This document shows positions 6,705 through 14,688 of a DNA stretch of 39,964 nucleotides, piece after piece. The stretch lies in contig JBGSUE010000049.1 of the NCBI GenBank assembly GCA_041753515.1, positions 1-39,964 on the forward strand, in the 5' to 3' direction. Position numbers and translations under genes: made by a program. The stretch comes from JBGSUE01 sp041753515. Lineage in GTDB: Bacteria > Patescibacteriota > Microgenomatia > UBA10105 > UBA927. Position 1 is the stretch's first letter, and each line of letters begins with the position of its first letter. The notes under the pieces were generated by a model. The model was not told the origin of the DNA, did not search any database, and saw only the letters and a list, made by a program, of their open reading frames with translations.

Positions 6705-7314
6705 ACTGCTTATTGCCACCACGAACCCCGGCAAACTGGAGGAAATACGGACGTATTTGGAAGATATACCGACGGTGAGTTTGAAAGATCTAGGCATAAC
6801 GGAAAAGCTGGAGGAAACGGGAAAGACATTTGAGGAGAATGCGGTACTCAAAGCCAGATTTTACTGCAAAAAATCAGGGCTGGTCACTCTTGCTGACGAT
6901 GGCGGGTTTGAGATTGATGCATTAAATGGAGAGCCGGGTGTGAAATCACATCGATGGGTACATGGCAATCGCGACAGTTCAGATGAAGAACTGATTGAAT
7001 ATACAATGCAGAAAATGAAAAATCTCAAAAACCGTGCGGCGCAACTTCGGACCGTTATTGCGGTTGCTACTCCGGATGGGGAAATTATTACCGAAGAAGG
7101 AGTTGTACGGGGAGTGATTCCGGACAAACCATCCGGTCTCAGAACTGCCGGTTTTCCATACCGGTCTTTGCTTTTTTTACCGGACATCGGAAAGTTCTAT
7201 GATAAAAGCCAATTAAGCGAACAGGAAATGCAATTGTATAATCACCGGGGGCATGTTATTTTCCGGTTGAAACCGAAAATAGTAGAGTTTATAATGAAAC
7301 AGAAAAGCGTTTGA
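6697..7314 (+). CDS. rdgB: XTP/dITP diphosphatase (HAM1/RdgB family)
   Basis: 205 residues, normal length. It hydrolyses non-canonical purine nucleoside triphosphates (XTP, dITP) to monophosphates, cleaning the nucleotide pool. Family signatures are TTNPGKLEEI at the N-terminus (substrate binding), KTFEENAVLKARFYC, and LADDGGFEIDALNGEPGVKSHRW with the metal-binding acidic residues. The start at 6697 gives MNKLLIATTNPGK; the longer frame upstream lies in the preceding gene. It overlaps that gene by ATGAATAA. A promoter for the downstream T-box leader is embedded in its last 50 bases. Confidence 0.93.
   Translation: MNKLLIATTNPGKLEEIRTYLEDIPTVSLKDLGITEKLEETGKTFEENAVLKARFYCKKSGLVTLADDGGFEIDALNGEPGVKSHRWVHGNRDSSDEELIEYTMQKMKNLKNRAAQLRTVIAVATPDGEIITEEGVVRGVIPDKPSGLRTAGFPYRSLLFLPDIGKFYDKSQLSEQEMQLYNHRGHVIFRLKPKIVEFIMKQKSV
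7267..7295 (+). promoter_or_regulatory. Promoter of the T-box leader
   Basis: TTGAAA (7267-7272), 17-base spacer, TATAAT (7290-7295), inside the 3' end of rdgB. The predicted start at about 7302 falls 5 bases before the first stem of the T-box leader, which supports both calls. Confidence 0.65.
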
Positions 7315-7457
7315 GGCGGCATCCAACCGCCAATGCCGATCAGGGTAACAACTGATTCGGGTAAGCCCGTAATAGCAGTAAATAAGAAGTAAATAAGGTG
7401 GCACCACCCCGCCCTTCGCGAAGGGCGAGGGTCCTTATAAGAAAGGTGTCTTTTTTT
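7302..7457 (+). promoter_or_regulatory. T-box riboswitch leader, probably serine-specific, with very short Stem I
   Basis: Reading from the predicted start: Stem I is GCGTT (7307-7311) with AATGC (7332-7336), a three-base bulge TGA, then GGCGG (7315-7319) with CCGCC (7327-7331), closed by the loop CATCCAA. The loop offers TCC followed by A, a serine specifier. A second stem pairs 7339-7343 with 7352-7356 and a third is CGGG-TAAG-CCCG (7358-7369). The T-box proper follows: AAGG (7395-7398), TGGC bulge (7399-7402), ACC, a capped GCCCTTCGCGAAGGGC stem, and GTCCTT with CCTT at 7433-7436 closing the antiterminator. CCTT can instead pair with AAGG at 7443-7446 just before seven T (7451-7457), the terminator. 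The TGGC bulge fits tRNA acceptor GCCA, and tRNA-Ser carries G73. A serS gene lies downstream. Confidence 0.8.
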
Positions 7458-8096
7458 ATGGTTACAATCTATCTAGTCCGCCATGCGGAGTCCATCGCAA
7501 ACACGAAAGGGATGTATCAGGGGATTACCTATGATACGCACTTATCCGATGCAGGGAAAAAGCAGGCGGTTGCACTTGCGGAAAGGTTTGCCGATGTGCC
7601 GCTCAATACCATACTTGCCAGCCCCCTGACGCGCACTATGCAGACTGCCCTGGCAGTCGGAAGAAAGAAGGGGCTATCCGTTCAGCCAGTTCCGGAATTG
7701 CTGGAAACCAACCATGGTCAGTGGGAAGGAATGAAAAAAACCGATATTGGGAAAAAATGGCCGCATATATATAAGAAGTGGCAGAATTTTCCCTCGCGGG
7801 TCACATTCCCCGGTGGAGAGCGGTTTGTAGACACGCAAAAAAGGGTGATATCCTGGTGGAAAAGTGCAGCGCTTAAATTTTCCGGCAGCGCGCTGATCGT
7901 GACCCATGACAATATCATCCGGATTCTGGTGGCGGCGATCCTGAATAAAAAATTGAATGAGATCTGGAAATTCAGCCTGCAGTCAACATCAATTACCATA
8001 GTATCAGTTCATGAAAAGAGTACACAAATTGCGGCGCTTGGATTACAGGAGCATCTGGGAACACTATCGGTAGATTTAACATCGCATGCGTTATAA
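7458..8096 (+). CDS. Histidine phosphatase (phosphoglycerate-mutase-like) family protein
   Basis: 212 residues from ATG 7458; a longer frame from 7398 would start inside the T-box and is rejected. It belongs to the histidine phosphatase superfamily: phospho-acceptor His9 in YLVRHAES, Arg8 beside it, the SPLTRTMQTA arginine motif, a GQWEG segment and the second catalytic His150 in ALIVTHDN. Members include cofactor-dependent phosphoglycerate mutase, alpha-ribazole phosphatase and phosphoserine phosphatases. Position directly behind a serine-type T-box and ahead of serS makes phosphoserine phosphatase an attractive but unproven reading. The last codons overlap a -10 box (TATAAT 8092-8097) that could serve serS. 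Confidence 0.85.
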   Translation: MVTIYLVRHAESIANTKGMYQGITYDTHLSDAGKKQAVALAERFADVPLNTILASPLTRTMQTALAVGRKKGLSVQPVPELLETNHGQWEGMKKTDIGKKWPHIYKKWQNFPSRVTFPGGERFVDTQKRVISWWKSAALKFSGSALIVTHDNIIRILVAAILNKKLNEIWKFSLQSTSITIVSVHEKSTQIAALGLQEHLGTLSVDLTSHAL

Positions 8097-8115
8097 TATA
8101 TAGAAAGGAGAATGT

Positions 8116-9360
8116 ATGCTGGATATCCAATTTATTCGTGAAAATTTAGAGCTGTGTAAGATAGCAGCCGTGAATAAAAATCGTGAAGTTGATTGGGATG
8201 AGCTGTTGGCGCTTGATGACAAACGGCGCTCTCTGATACAGAGGTCTGAAAAGCTCAGGAGTGAGAGAAACAGGATCAGCAAAATCCGGGACGATGAAAG
8301 TAATGCACACGGAAGAAAACTGAAAGATGAACTGAAAATTGTTGAAGAAGAACTGAAAAATGTCGAGATCGGGTATCAGGAAATCATGCTCTCTGTGCCT
8401 AATATTCCTGATAAAAGCGTGCCGGTAGGCAAAAATGAATCAGGGAATGTGGAGGTGAAAAAAGCCGGAAAAATTCCCGTTTTCGATTTCACTCCCAAAG
8501 ATCATATTGAACTTGCCCGACGTCTTGATCTTATTGATTTTGACCGCGGCAGTAAAGTGGGCGGATTCCGGGCATATTTTCTGAAAAACGAGGGCGCGTT
8601 ACTTGAGCTCGGAGTTCTCATGTATACCATGCAGAAGCTTGTAAATAAAGGGTACACACCATTAGTGGCTCCGACTCTCGTAAAAGATTTCACCCTGATC
8701 GGCAATGGTCAGTTTCCTTGGGGCAGGGATGAAGTATACCATTTGGAAAAAGATGATTTGTATTTGGCCGGTACCGCAGAAGTACCGGTCACTGCCTATT
8801 TTTCAGGCGAGGTATTAAAGGAGTCTGACTTACCGAAAAAGTTTGTCGCCTTCTCACCTTGTTTCAGGAGGGAGGCCGGAAGTTATGGGAAAGATACGAA
8901 AGGGGTTTATCGACTGCACCAGTTTACCAAAATTGAACAGGTAATTATTTCAACAAATGATTTGAGTACATCTTTTACTCTGCACGACGAGCTGTTGAAA
9001 AATTCCGAGGAAGTATTGAACGATCTGGAGTTGCCATACCGGGTACTTTTGATGTGCACCGGAGATATGGGTGAACCGCAGGTTAAGAAATATGATGTGG
9101 AGACGTGGATGCCGGGCAGAGGTAATTATGGTGAGACCATGTCTGATTCCGTGATGGGGGATTTTCAGGCCAGACGGTTGAATATCCGGTACAAAACAAA
9201 AGACGGAAAAACGCTCTATTGCCACACGCTCAACAATACAGCAATTGCAAGCCCACGGATCCTCATCGCAATCCTTGAAAATTATCAGCAGAAAGACGGA
9301 TCGGTCCGGGTTCCTGATGTCCTTGTGCCGTATGTGGGAAAGAAGATGATCAGCACGTGA
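8116..9360 (+). CDS. serS: Seryl-tRNA synthetase
   Basis: 414 residues, close to the usual 420-430. The N-terminal long coiled-coil arm that grips the tRNA-Ser variable arm spans about residues 30-100 (RSEKLRSERNRISKIRD). Class II motifs follow: motif 2 in FSPCFRREAGSYGKDTKGVYRLHQF (from about 246) and motif 3 in LNNTAIASPRILIAILENYQ (about 372-391). The enzyme charges tRNA-Ser with serine. It has a good ribosome binding site (AAAGGAG, 5 bases before ATG) and a possible own -10 at 8092-8097, in addition to read-through from the T-box promoter. The stop overlaps the next gene by GTGA. Confidence 0.97.
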   Translation: MLDIQFIRENLELCKIAAVNKNREVDWDELLALDDKRRSLIQRSEKLRSERNRISKIRDDESNAHGRKLKDELKIVEEELKNVEIGYQEIMLSVPNIPDKSVPVGKNESGNVEVKKAGKIPVFDFTPKDHIELARRLDLIDFDRGSKVGGFRAYFLKNEGALLELGVLMYTMQKLVNKGYTPLVAPTLVKDFTLIGNGQFPWGRDEVYHLEKDDLYLAGTAEVPVTAYFSGEVLKESDLPKKFVAFSPCFRREAGSYGKDTKGVYRLHQFTKIEQVIISTNDLSTSFTLHDELLKNSEEVLNDLELPYRVLLMCTGDMGEPQVKKYDVETWMPGRGNYGETMSDSVMGDFQARRLNIRYKTKDGKTLYCHTLNNTAIASPRILIAILENYQQKDGSVRVPDVLVPYVGKKMIST

Positions 9361-10025
9361 CACTTAAAGTACTTCTCTCATACGTATGGCCGCAGGTACT
9401 GGTACGGTCGTCTTCCGTTTACAATCCTGATATCCGGCTATTACTCGTCAAAGGGAGATACCGTCTGTTGTCCTCCGGCGCCCGTGCTTCTGGCGATTGG
9501 CTTGAAGATCTTTTTCAGACGGTATTTGATGAATATGCACTGAATGTCCTACATCCTCTGCGCCGTATTCTTGTCCTGGGTGTCGGCGGCGGGACGGTTG
9601 TACAGATGCTCCACGATATGTTTCCCGGATCAGCCATTGACGGCGTTGACATTGATCCGGTCATGATGGAAATAGGAAAAACATATTTTGGCCTTTCAGA
9701 TATCCCCAAACTTGATCTTCATGTGTGCGACGCTAAAGATTTTGTGGAAAAGAAGTCATTGCGCTATACTTACGGACTCATACTCATAGATATTTTTAAC
9801 GCGAATCAAAATCCCGATTTTCTTCTTGATGAAAATTTTATTAAAAATATCAAACGGTTTTCAGCAACATCCCATACAGTCATCATTAATTATTCCCATT
9901 ACGGACAGTTCAGGAAGAAATCCGCGAGCCTTATGAGCCGTTTACAGCGGCATTTCAGGTATGTCAGGGGACTCATCATACAGGATAATATTGCAATTTA
10001 TGCAGGAAGCCGTGATATGGTATGA
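9357..10025 (+). CDS. Spermidine-synthase-like (aminopropyltransferase family) protein
   Basis: 222 residues from a GTG that overlaps the serS stop. A Rossmann-like methyltransferase fold is clear: glycine loop ILVLGVGGGTVVQM (about 71-84), acidic strand end DGVDIDPVMMEIGKTYF, and DLHVCDAKDFV as the next nucleoside-contact motif, in the order seen in polyamine aminopropyltransferases. The usual N-terminal beta domain is shortened, and the catalytic acidic motif after strand 4 reads LILIDIFNANQNPDF rather than the classic D-S/T-DP. It may therefore be a spermidine-synthase-like protein of other function. It is in the serS operon and 12 bases before secA. Confidence 0.7.
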   Translation: MTLKVLLSYVWPQVLVRSSSVYNPDIRLLLVKGRYRLLSSGARASGDWLEDLFQTVFDEYALNVLHPLRRILVLGVGGGTVVQMLHDMFPGSAIDGVDIDPVMMEIGKTYFGLSDIPKLDLHVCDAKDFVEKKSLRYTYGLILIDIFNANQNPDFLLDENFIKNIKRFSATSHTVIINYSHYGQFRKKSASLMSRLQRHFRYVRGLIIQDNIAIYAGSRDMV

Positions 10026-10026
10026 T
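10018..10026 (+). promoter_or_regulatory. Extended -10 promoter of secA
   Basis: TGGTATGAT (10018-10026), an extended -10, ends 11 bases before the secA ATG. There is no Shine-Dalgarno sequence, so secA may have its own near-leaderless transcript besides operon read-through. Confidence 0.45.
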
Positions 10027-10037
10027 AGCCACGTACT

Positions 10038-12722
10038 ATGATAAAACTTTTTACAAAACTCTTTGACTCCAACAAAAAGGAAATTGATACCCTGATGCGG
10101 ATTGTGGCGCATATCGGGGAGCTTGAGGGCGATGTAAAAAAACTGAAAGACAAGGATTTTGCAGGAAAGACTGCGCAGTTTAAGGAGCGGCTGATAACGG
10201 GAGAAACGCTCGACGATATTCTCCCAGAAGCCTATGCGTTGGTGCGTGAAGCGGCGTTGCGCGAAATCAGCCAGCGGCATTACGATGTGCAGCTTGTGGC
10301 CGCCATTGCTCTCCATCAGGGAAAAATTGCCGAGCAGAAAACCGGGGAGGGAAAAACGCTTTCGGCTATTCCGGCTCTCTATCTCAATGCGCTTTCCGGA
10401 AAAGGCGCTCATCTGGTGACGGTCAACGATTATCTGGCACGCCGCGATGCCGGATGGATGGGGAAAGTATTTCATCGTTTAGGGATGAGCGTTTCGGCCA
10501 TCATTTCGGAAAAATCATTTCTATATGATCCGGAATATTCCGATGAATCGGCTACTGATTGGCGGCTCAAGCATTTAAAACAGGTGACCCGCAATGAAGC
10601 ATACCGCGCGGATATTACCTACGGCATCAATAGTGAGTATGGGTTTGATTACCTGCGCGATAACATGGTGTCCAACATGTCCCAGCTTGTACAGCGGGAT
10701 TGGCACTACGCAGTGATTGATGAGGTGGACTCGATTTTGATTGACGAAGCCCGGACGCCCCATATTATATCGGCACCTGCAATGGAAGCAACACACAAAT
10801 ATTATGATTATGCAAAAATGGTAGCAGGTCTTAATAACAAATTGGATTATGAGATTGATGAAAAACTGCGTACAGCTCATTTGACCGATCATGGACTTCT
10901 CAAAATCGAAAAACTCATGGGGGTAGGGAATATCTATGAGAATGATTTCGAGACGGTCCACCATCTTGAGGCAGCGCTCAAAGCCCGGGCGCTTTTCAAA
11001 AAAGACAAGGATTATATCGTGCGGGAGGGCCAGGTTGTGATTGTGGATGAATTTACCGGACGGCTTCTGACCGGCAGACGATATAGTGAAGGCATCCACC
11101 AGGCCATAGAGGCAAAAGAAAATGTGAAAATCCAGCAGGAGTCAAAGACGCTTGCAACCGTATCTCTCCAGAATTATTTCCGTATGTACCAGAAGCTTGC
11201 GGGTATGACAGGGACTGCTGCCACGGAGGCAGAGGAATTCAAGAAAATTTATAATCTGGATGTTTTGGCGATTCCCACAAATAGGACGATGGTGCGTATT
11301 GATAAAGCTGATAGTGTCTATAAGACTCCTCGTGCCAAGTATGCGGCAATCGTGGCGGACATTGCCGAGTGCCATAAAAAAGGCCAGCCGATCCTGGTCG
11401 GTACCACATCGATTGATAAAAACGAAATCATCAGTGAATTTCTCAAAAGGAAAGGCGTCCCCCATCAGGTCCTCAATGCAAAAAACCATCTGAAGGAAGC
11501 CATGATTATCTCGGATGCGGGAAAATTTGGGGCTGTGACGGTAGCTACAAATATGGCAGGTCGGGGAGTCGATATTATTTTAGGCGGCAATAAGATGGAA
11601 CCGTGGGAAGCCGAAAGTGAGGGGGCGTATAAAAAACATCTGGATGCATGGGAAAAAGAGCATCAAAGAGTATTGGATGCCGGGGGCCTTAAAGTGATCG
11701 GTACCGAGCGGCACGAGTCACGCCGTATCGACAATCAGCTCCGGGGCCGTAGCGGCCGGCAGGGGGATCCGGGGGAAAGCAGGTTTTACGTATCGCTTGA
11801 GGATGACATCATGCGGCTTTTCGGCGGTGAGCAGGTTGCCAAGCTGATGACGGTATTCAAACTGCCAGAGGATGTGCCGCTTGAACACGCGATGGTATCG
11901 CGGTCCATCCAGCAGGCACAGGTGAAAGTGGAAGGGTTTCATTTCGACTCCAGAAAACACCTGGTGGAATATGACGACGTATTAAACAAGCATAGGGAAA
12001 TAGTGTACAAACGGCGGCGTAAGGTTTTAGAGGGGGCAGCGCAGAAGGATACGATACTGGAGGCGGTTTTGGGAACAATAGATACTACCGCCATGTTATA
12101 TGCATCAAATCCGGAAACGGATATTGAGTATGAGAAGATTATTGCAGAATTCGTGTCGATTATCCCGTTTGATGAAAACTCAAAACAACACTTGCTTCAG
12201 CAGACACAGCAGTATAAAACGCATACGGAAATTTCTGATTTTCTTGGCAAAATCGCGCGTGATACGTATGAAAAGCGTGAAAAAGACGTTACGCCGGAGG
12301 TTATGCGGCAGGTGGAGCAGTGGGTATCGCTCTCCGTTATCGATTCGCTGTGGATGGAACACCTGGATGCGATTGACGATTTGCGCGAAGGAATCGGTCT
12401 TCGCGGATATGGCCAGCGCGATCCGCTGGTTGAGTACAAAAACGAAGCTTTTTCCATGTTTGAGCGTTTAATGGGGGCAATCGACAGCGAGATTGTCCAC
12501 CGGATCTACAAAGTCCAGATTGCCACAAACCAGCCCAAAGTAACGGCACAGGTACTGCCCCAGGAGACAAAACTGACGCAAATTGCATCCATATCACGTA
12601 CTAATGTTCCCAAATCCACGAACCCCGAACCCCGAACTACAAACCAATTAGGCCGCAACGATCCGTGTCCATGCGGTTCCGGAAAAAAATGGAAGAAATG
12701 TCATTACCCGGCAATACCGTGA
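10038..12722 (+). CDS. secA: Protein translocase ATPase SecA
   Basis: 894 residues, full length. SecA binds preproteins and drives them through SecYEG by ATP hydrolysis. The DEAD-like nucleotide-binding domain 1 has Walker A GEGKT (about 104-108, in AEQKTGEGKTLSA) and a DEVDSILIDEARTP Walker B region (about 228-241). The preprotein cross-linking domain, NBD2 (VATNMAGRGVDIILGG; ERHESRRIDNQLRGRSGRQGDPG) and the helical scaffold with two-helix finger (SLWMEHLDAIDDLREGIGLRGYGQ) follow. The C-terminus is a complete SEC-C zinc motif, CPCGSGKKWKKCH, which normally binds SecB or ribosomes. A degenerate second copy of this tail lies just downstream. Confidence 0.98.
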   Translation: MIKLFTKLFDSNKKEIDTLMRIVAHIGELEGDVKKLKDKDFAGKTAQFKERLITGETLDDILPEAYALVREAALREISQRHYDVQLVAAIALHQGKIAEQKTGEGKTLSAIPALYLNALSGKGAHLVTVNDYLARRDAGWMGKVFHRLGMSVSAIISEKSFLYDPEYSDESATDWRLKHLKQVTRNEAYRADITYGINSEYGFDYLRDNMVSNMSQLVQRDWHYAVIDEVDSILIDEARTPHIISAPAMEATHKYYDYAKMVAGLNNKLDYEIDEKLRTAHLTDHGLLKIEKLMGVGNIYENDFETVHHLEAALKARALFKKDKDYIVREGQVVIVDEFTGRLLTGRRYSEGIHQAIEAKENVKIQQESKTLATVSLQNYFRMYQKLAGMTGTAATEAEEFKKIYNLDVLAIPTNRTMVRIDKADSVYKTPRAKYAAIVADIAECHKKGQPILVGTTSIDKNEIISEFLKRKGVPHQVLNAKNHLKEAMIISDAGKFGAVTVATNMAGRGVDIILGGNKMEPWEAESEGAYKKHLDAWEKEHQRVLDAGGLKVIGTERHESRRIDNQLRGRSGRQGDPGESRFYVSLEDDIMRLFGGEQVAKLMTVFKLPEDVPLEHAMVSRSIQQAQVKVEGFHFDSRKHLVEYDDVLNKHREIVYKRRRKVLEGAAQKDTILEAVLGTIDTTAMLYASNPETDIEYEKIIAEFVSIIPFDENSKQHLLQQTQQYKTHTEISDFLGKIARDTYEKREKDVTPEVMRQVEQWVSLSVIDSLWMEHLDAIDDLREGIGLRGYGQRDPLVEYKNEAFSMFERLMGAIDSEIVHRIYKVQIATNQPKVTAQVLPQETKLTQIASISRTNVPKSTNPEPRTTNQLGRNDPCPCGSGKKWKKCHYPAIP

Positions 12723-12727
12723 ACAGT

Positions 12728-12835
12728 ATGCATAACGTGCTGGCTTGCCCCATCGAAGTCCGGCATATACCGGACGCAGTGGGGTGCGGCTCAGGCAAAA
12801 AATTCAAAAAATGCCATTACCCAGCGATGCAGTAA
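12728..12835 (+). pseudogene. Relic copy of the SecA SEC-C tail
   Basis: A 35-codon frame in a different register from secA ends VGCGSGKKFKKCHYPAMQ, nearly the same as the end of SecA (CPCGSGKKWKKCHYPAIP). The first zinc-ligand cysteine is replaced (VGC for CPC). At the DNA level the two tails also correspond. Most likely an old partial duplication of the secA 3' end; a micro-protein is possible but there is no ribosome binding site. A GTCCGG/CCGGAC hairpin lies inside at 12758-12775. Confidence 0.55.
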
Positions 12836-12850
12836 CTGTGTAATTTGAAT

Positions 12851-13999
12851 ATGATATTCATTCTATTTCATGGCGCTTTTGGAAGTTCAGAAGGCAACTG
12901 GTTTCCCGTACTAAAATCCCAACTTGAGTCGCTGGGACAAACAGTATTTGCTCCACAGTTTCCAGTTGATGACGAAAAATCATTAAAGGAGGGTGTTTAC
13001 GATCCGACTGAGCAAACGTATGAAAAATGGGATAAAGTATTTCAACCTGTCCTGAATTCTCTTCCAAAAAATGAAAAATTATGTTTTATCGGTCATTCGT
13101 TGGGTTGCATTTTTATTCTCCGTGAGGTTGAAAAATATCACATTCATCTTGATAGCGCAATTTTTGTCGGTGCGTTTTTAGATTGTATTCCAGAGGAAAA
13201 GTGGCCTTATACAAAAATTATTCCTGATTTTCAAAAAACAGATTTTGACTCACAGGAAATGAAAAGGTTGATTCCCGTAGGCTATGTTTTATATTCCGAT
13301 ACCGATCCATATGTCCCAAATCGTCAATCTGTTATGTTTGGTAATGCGATAGAAGGCACTCCAATTCCTATACGCAGTGCAGGACATATGAATATGGAAG
13401 TGAATCTGGATGAGTTTTCATTAGTTTTGGATTTATGTTTAACCAGGTTGGATATTAGCTATTCTCTAAAATATAATTATTTAAAGCAGAAGTTGGGAGC
13501 TTTTAAATATGTTCAATCGCAAAAAAATGGAGGGAGTGTCTCATTTAATACTGAAGAATCGATGAGTCAAAAATTATTCACATTCCAGAATGTAAAAAAA
13601 TCAGGATATGCAACTTTATATACCGGTCTGAAAAAATTACAAATGCCCCACTCACCATACATGGAATATGGGAGGGAAGCAGCTAAAAGAATGAACGTGT
13701 TTGAAAGAGTAATTATGCTTAAGTCTAAAAAAGATATGGCAGATCCGGATATCATGGAACAAGTTCGGGCGGATAAGGAAGCGGGAATTAAAATATCTTT
13801 TTGCCTGCATTCGGATGTGAAATCAGAAGTTCCGGAGCCGGATTTTGGAATTTGGGATGATCGGTACGTTGTGATCAATGAATTCAATCGGAAAACCGGA
13901 GAACCGACAAATTCTATTATTAAATCCTCCACTAAAGATATTGAAATGGCTAAAAAATGGTGGAAAATCGTTAAGCAAAAATCATTTACTGCACTCTAG
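12851..13999 (+). CDS. Alpha/beta hydrolase fused to an uncharacterised C-terminal domain
   Basis: 382 residues from ATG 12851 (a TTG at 12845 is also in frame). Residues 1 to about 195 match RBBP9/YdeN-type serine hydrolases: FILFHGAFGSSEGNWFPVL, nucleophile elbow GHSLGC (about 82-87), acid in YSDTDPYVP and a final His in SAGHMN. The remaining 180 residues, from about 210, are unlike the hydrolase. They contain YGREAAKRMNVFERVIML, a segment RADKEAGIKISFCLH and a closing DFGIWDDRYVVINEF...AKKWWKIVKQ, which recalls C-terminal sensor or PLD-like domains of regulators. I cannot name that domain. Substrate unknown; base composition is AT-rich compared with secA. Confidence 0.75.
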   Translation: MIFILFHGAFGSSEGNWFPVLKSQLESLGQTVFAPQFPVDDEKSLKEGVYDPTEQTYEKWDKVFQPVLNSLPKNEKLCFIGHSLGCIFILREVEKYHIHLDSAIFVGAFLDCIPEEKWPYTKIIPDFQKTDFDSQEMKRLIPVGYVLYSDTDPYVPNRQSVMFGNAIEGTPIPIRSAGHMNMEVNLDEFSLVLDLCLTRLDISYSLKYNYLKQKLGAFKYVQSQKNGGSVSFNTEESMSQKLFTFQNVKKSGYATLYTGLKKLQMPHSPYMEYGREAAKRMNVFERVIMLKSKKDMADPDIMEQVRADKEAGIKISFCLHSDVKSEVPEPDFGIWDDRYVVINEFNRKTGEPTNSIIKSSTKDIEMAKKWWKIVKQKSFTAL

Positions 14000-14039
14000 A
14001 ATAGATGTATTTTTAGAACAACGATTATATTTTTCAGAT

Positions 14040-14666
14040 ATGATCTCTTTTGTCTATTTTGACGTCGGGGGTGTGGTGATCCGAGATTTTTCGGCGAGGG
14101 ATGAGTGGGAAAAAATGCGCCGGGATATGGAGATACAGGATACTGAGGCAGAATCGTTTAGAAATATTTTCAAAAAGTATGCTGATGCCATAGTCACCAG
14201 TACGCATGTTGACACACTCATTCCAGAGATTGAAAAATCATGCCATATCAAATTTCCGGAAGGGTACTCACTGCTTGCGGATTTTGTAGACAGATTCAAG
14301 AAGAATCCGTCGATCCACCCGATTATTCAGGAAATTGCAAAGATCTGCCGGGTGGGATTTCTGACAGACCAGTATGTTGGAATGTTGGATATGATTTTGG
14401 AAAAGGAACTGATACCCGCAATTCATTGGAATATCATCGTGGATTCCACAAAAGTTGGATTCAGGAAACCGGACCGGAAAATATTTGAAATTGCCCAAAA
14501 ACTTGCAGGAGTCAGCGGAAACGAGATACTGTTTGTGGAAAATTCCATGAAAAATATCACTGCGGCCAAAGATTTCGGCTGGCAGACATTTTATTACGAT
14601 TCTTCCGACTATGAAAAATCAAGTAAAGTACTTCATTCAACATTTCAGTCTCTGGGTACGGTATAA
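14040..14666 (+). CDS. HAD-superfamily hydrolase
   Basis: 208 residues from ATG 14040; the longer frame from 13878 lies inside the upstream gene. HAD motifs: I is VYFDVGGVVI (nucleophile Asp8), II probably FLTDQY, III is the lysine in GFRKPDRKIFEIA, IV is ILFVENSMKNITAAKDFGW, where the usual DD is EN. Between motif I and II an alpha-helical cap is present. Such proteins are small-molecule phosphatases or dehalogenases; the substrate cannot be read off. It follows the hydrolase gene by 40 bases and precedes the excalibur protein gene by 22. Confidence 0.85.
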   Translation: MISFVYFDVGGVVIRDFSARDEWEKMRRDMEIQDTEAESFRNIFKKYADAIVTSTHVDTLIPEIEKSCHIKFPEGYSLLADFVDRFKKNPSIHPIIQEIAKICRVGFLTDQYVGMLDMILEKELIPAIHWNIIVDSTKVGFRKPDRKIFEIAQKLAGVSGNEILFVENSMKNITAAKDFGWQTFYYDSSDYEKSSKVLHSTFQSLGTV

Positions 14667-14688
14667 TATAAGATGAAAGGATACTATT

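Noticed and set aside
7398..7457. Longer N-terminus of the histidine phosphatase starting at 7398
   Set aside because: These bases form the T-box antiterminator and the T run; the family's conserved start is at 7458.
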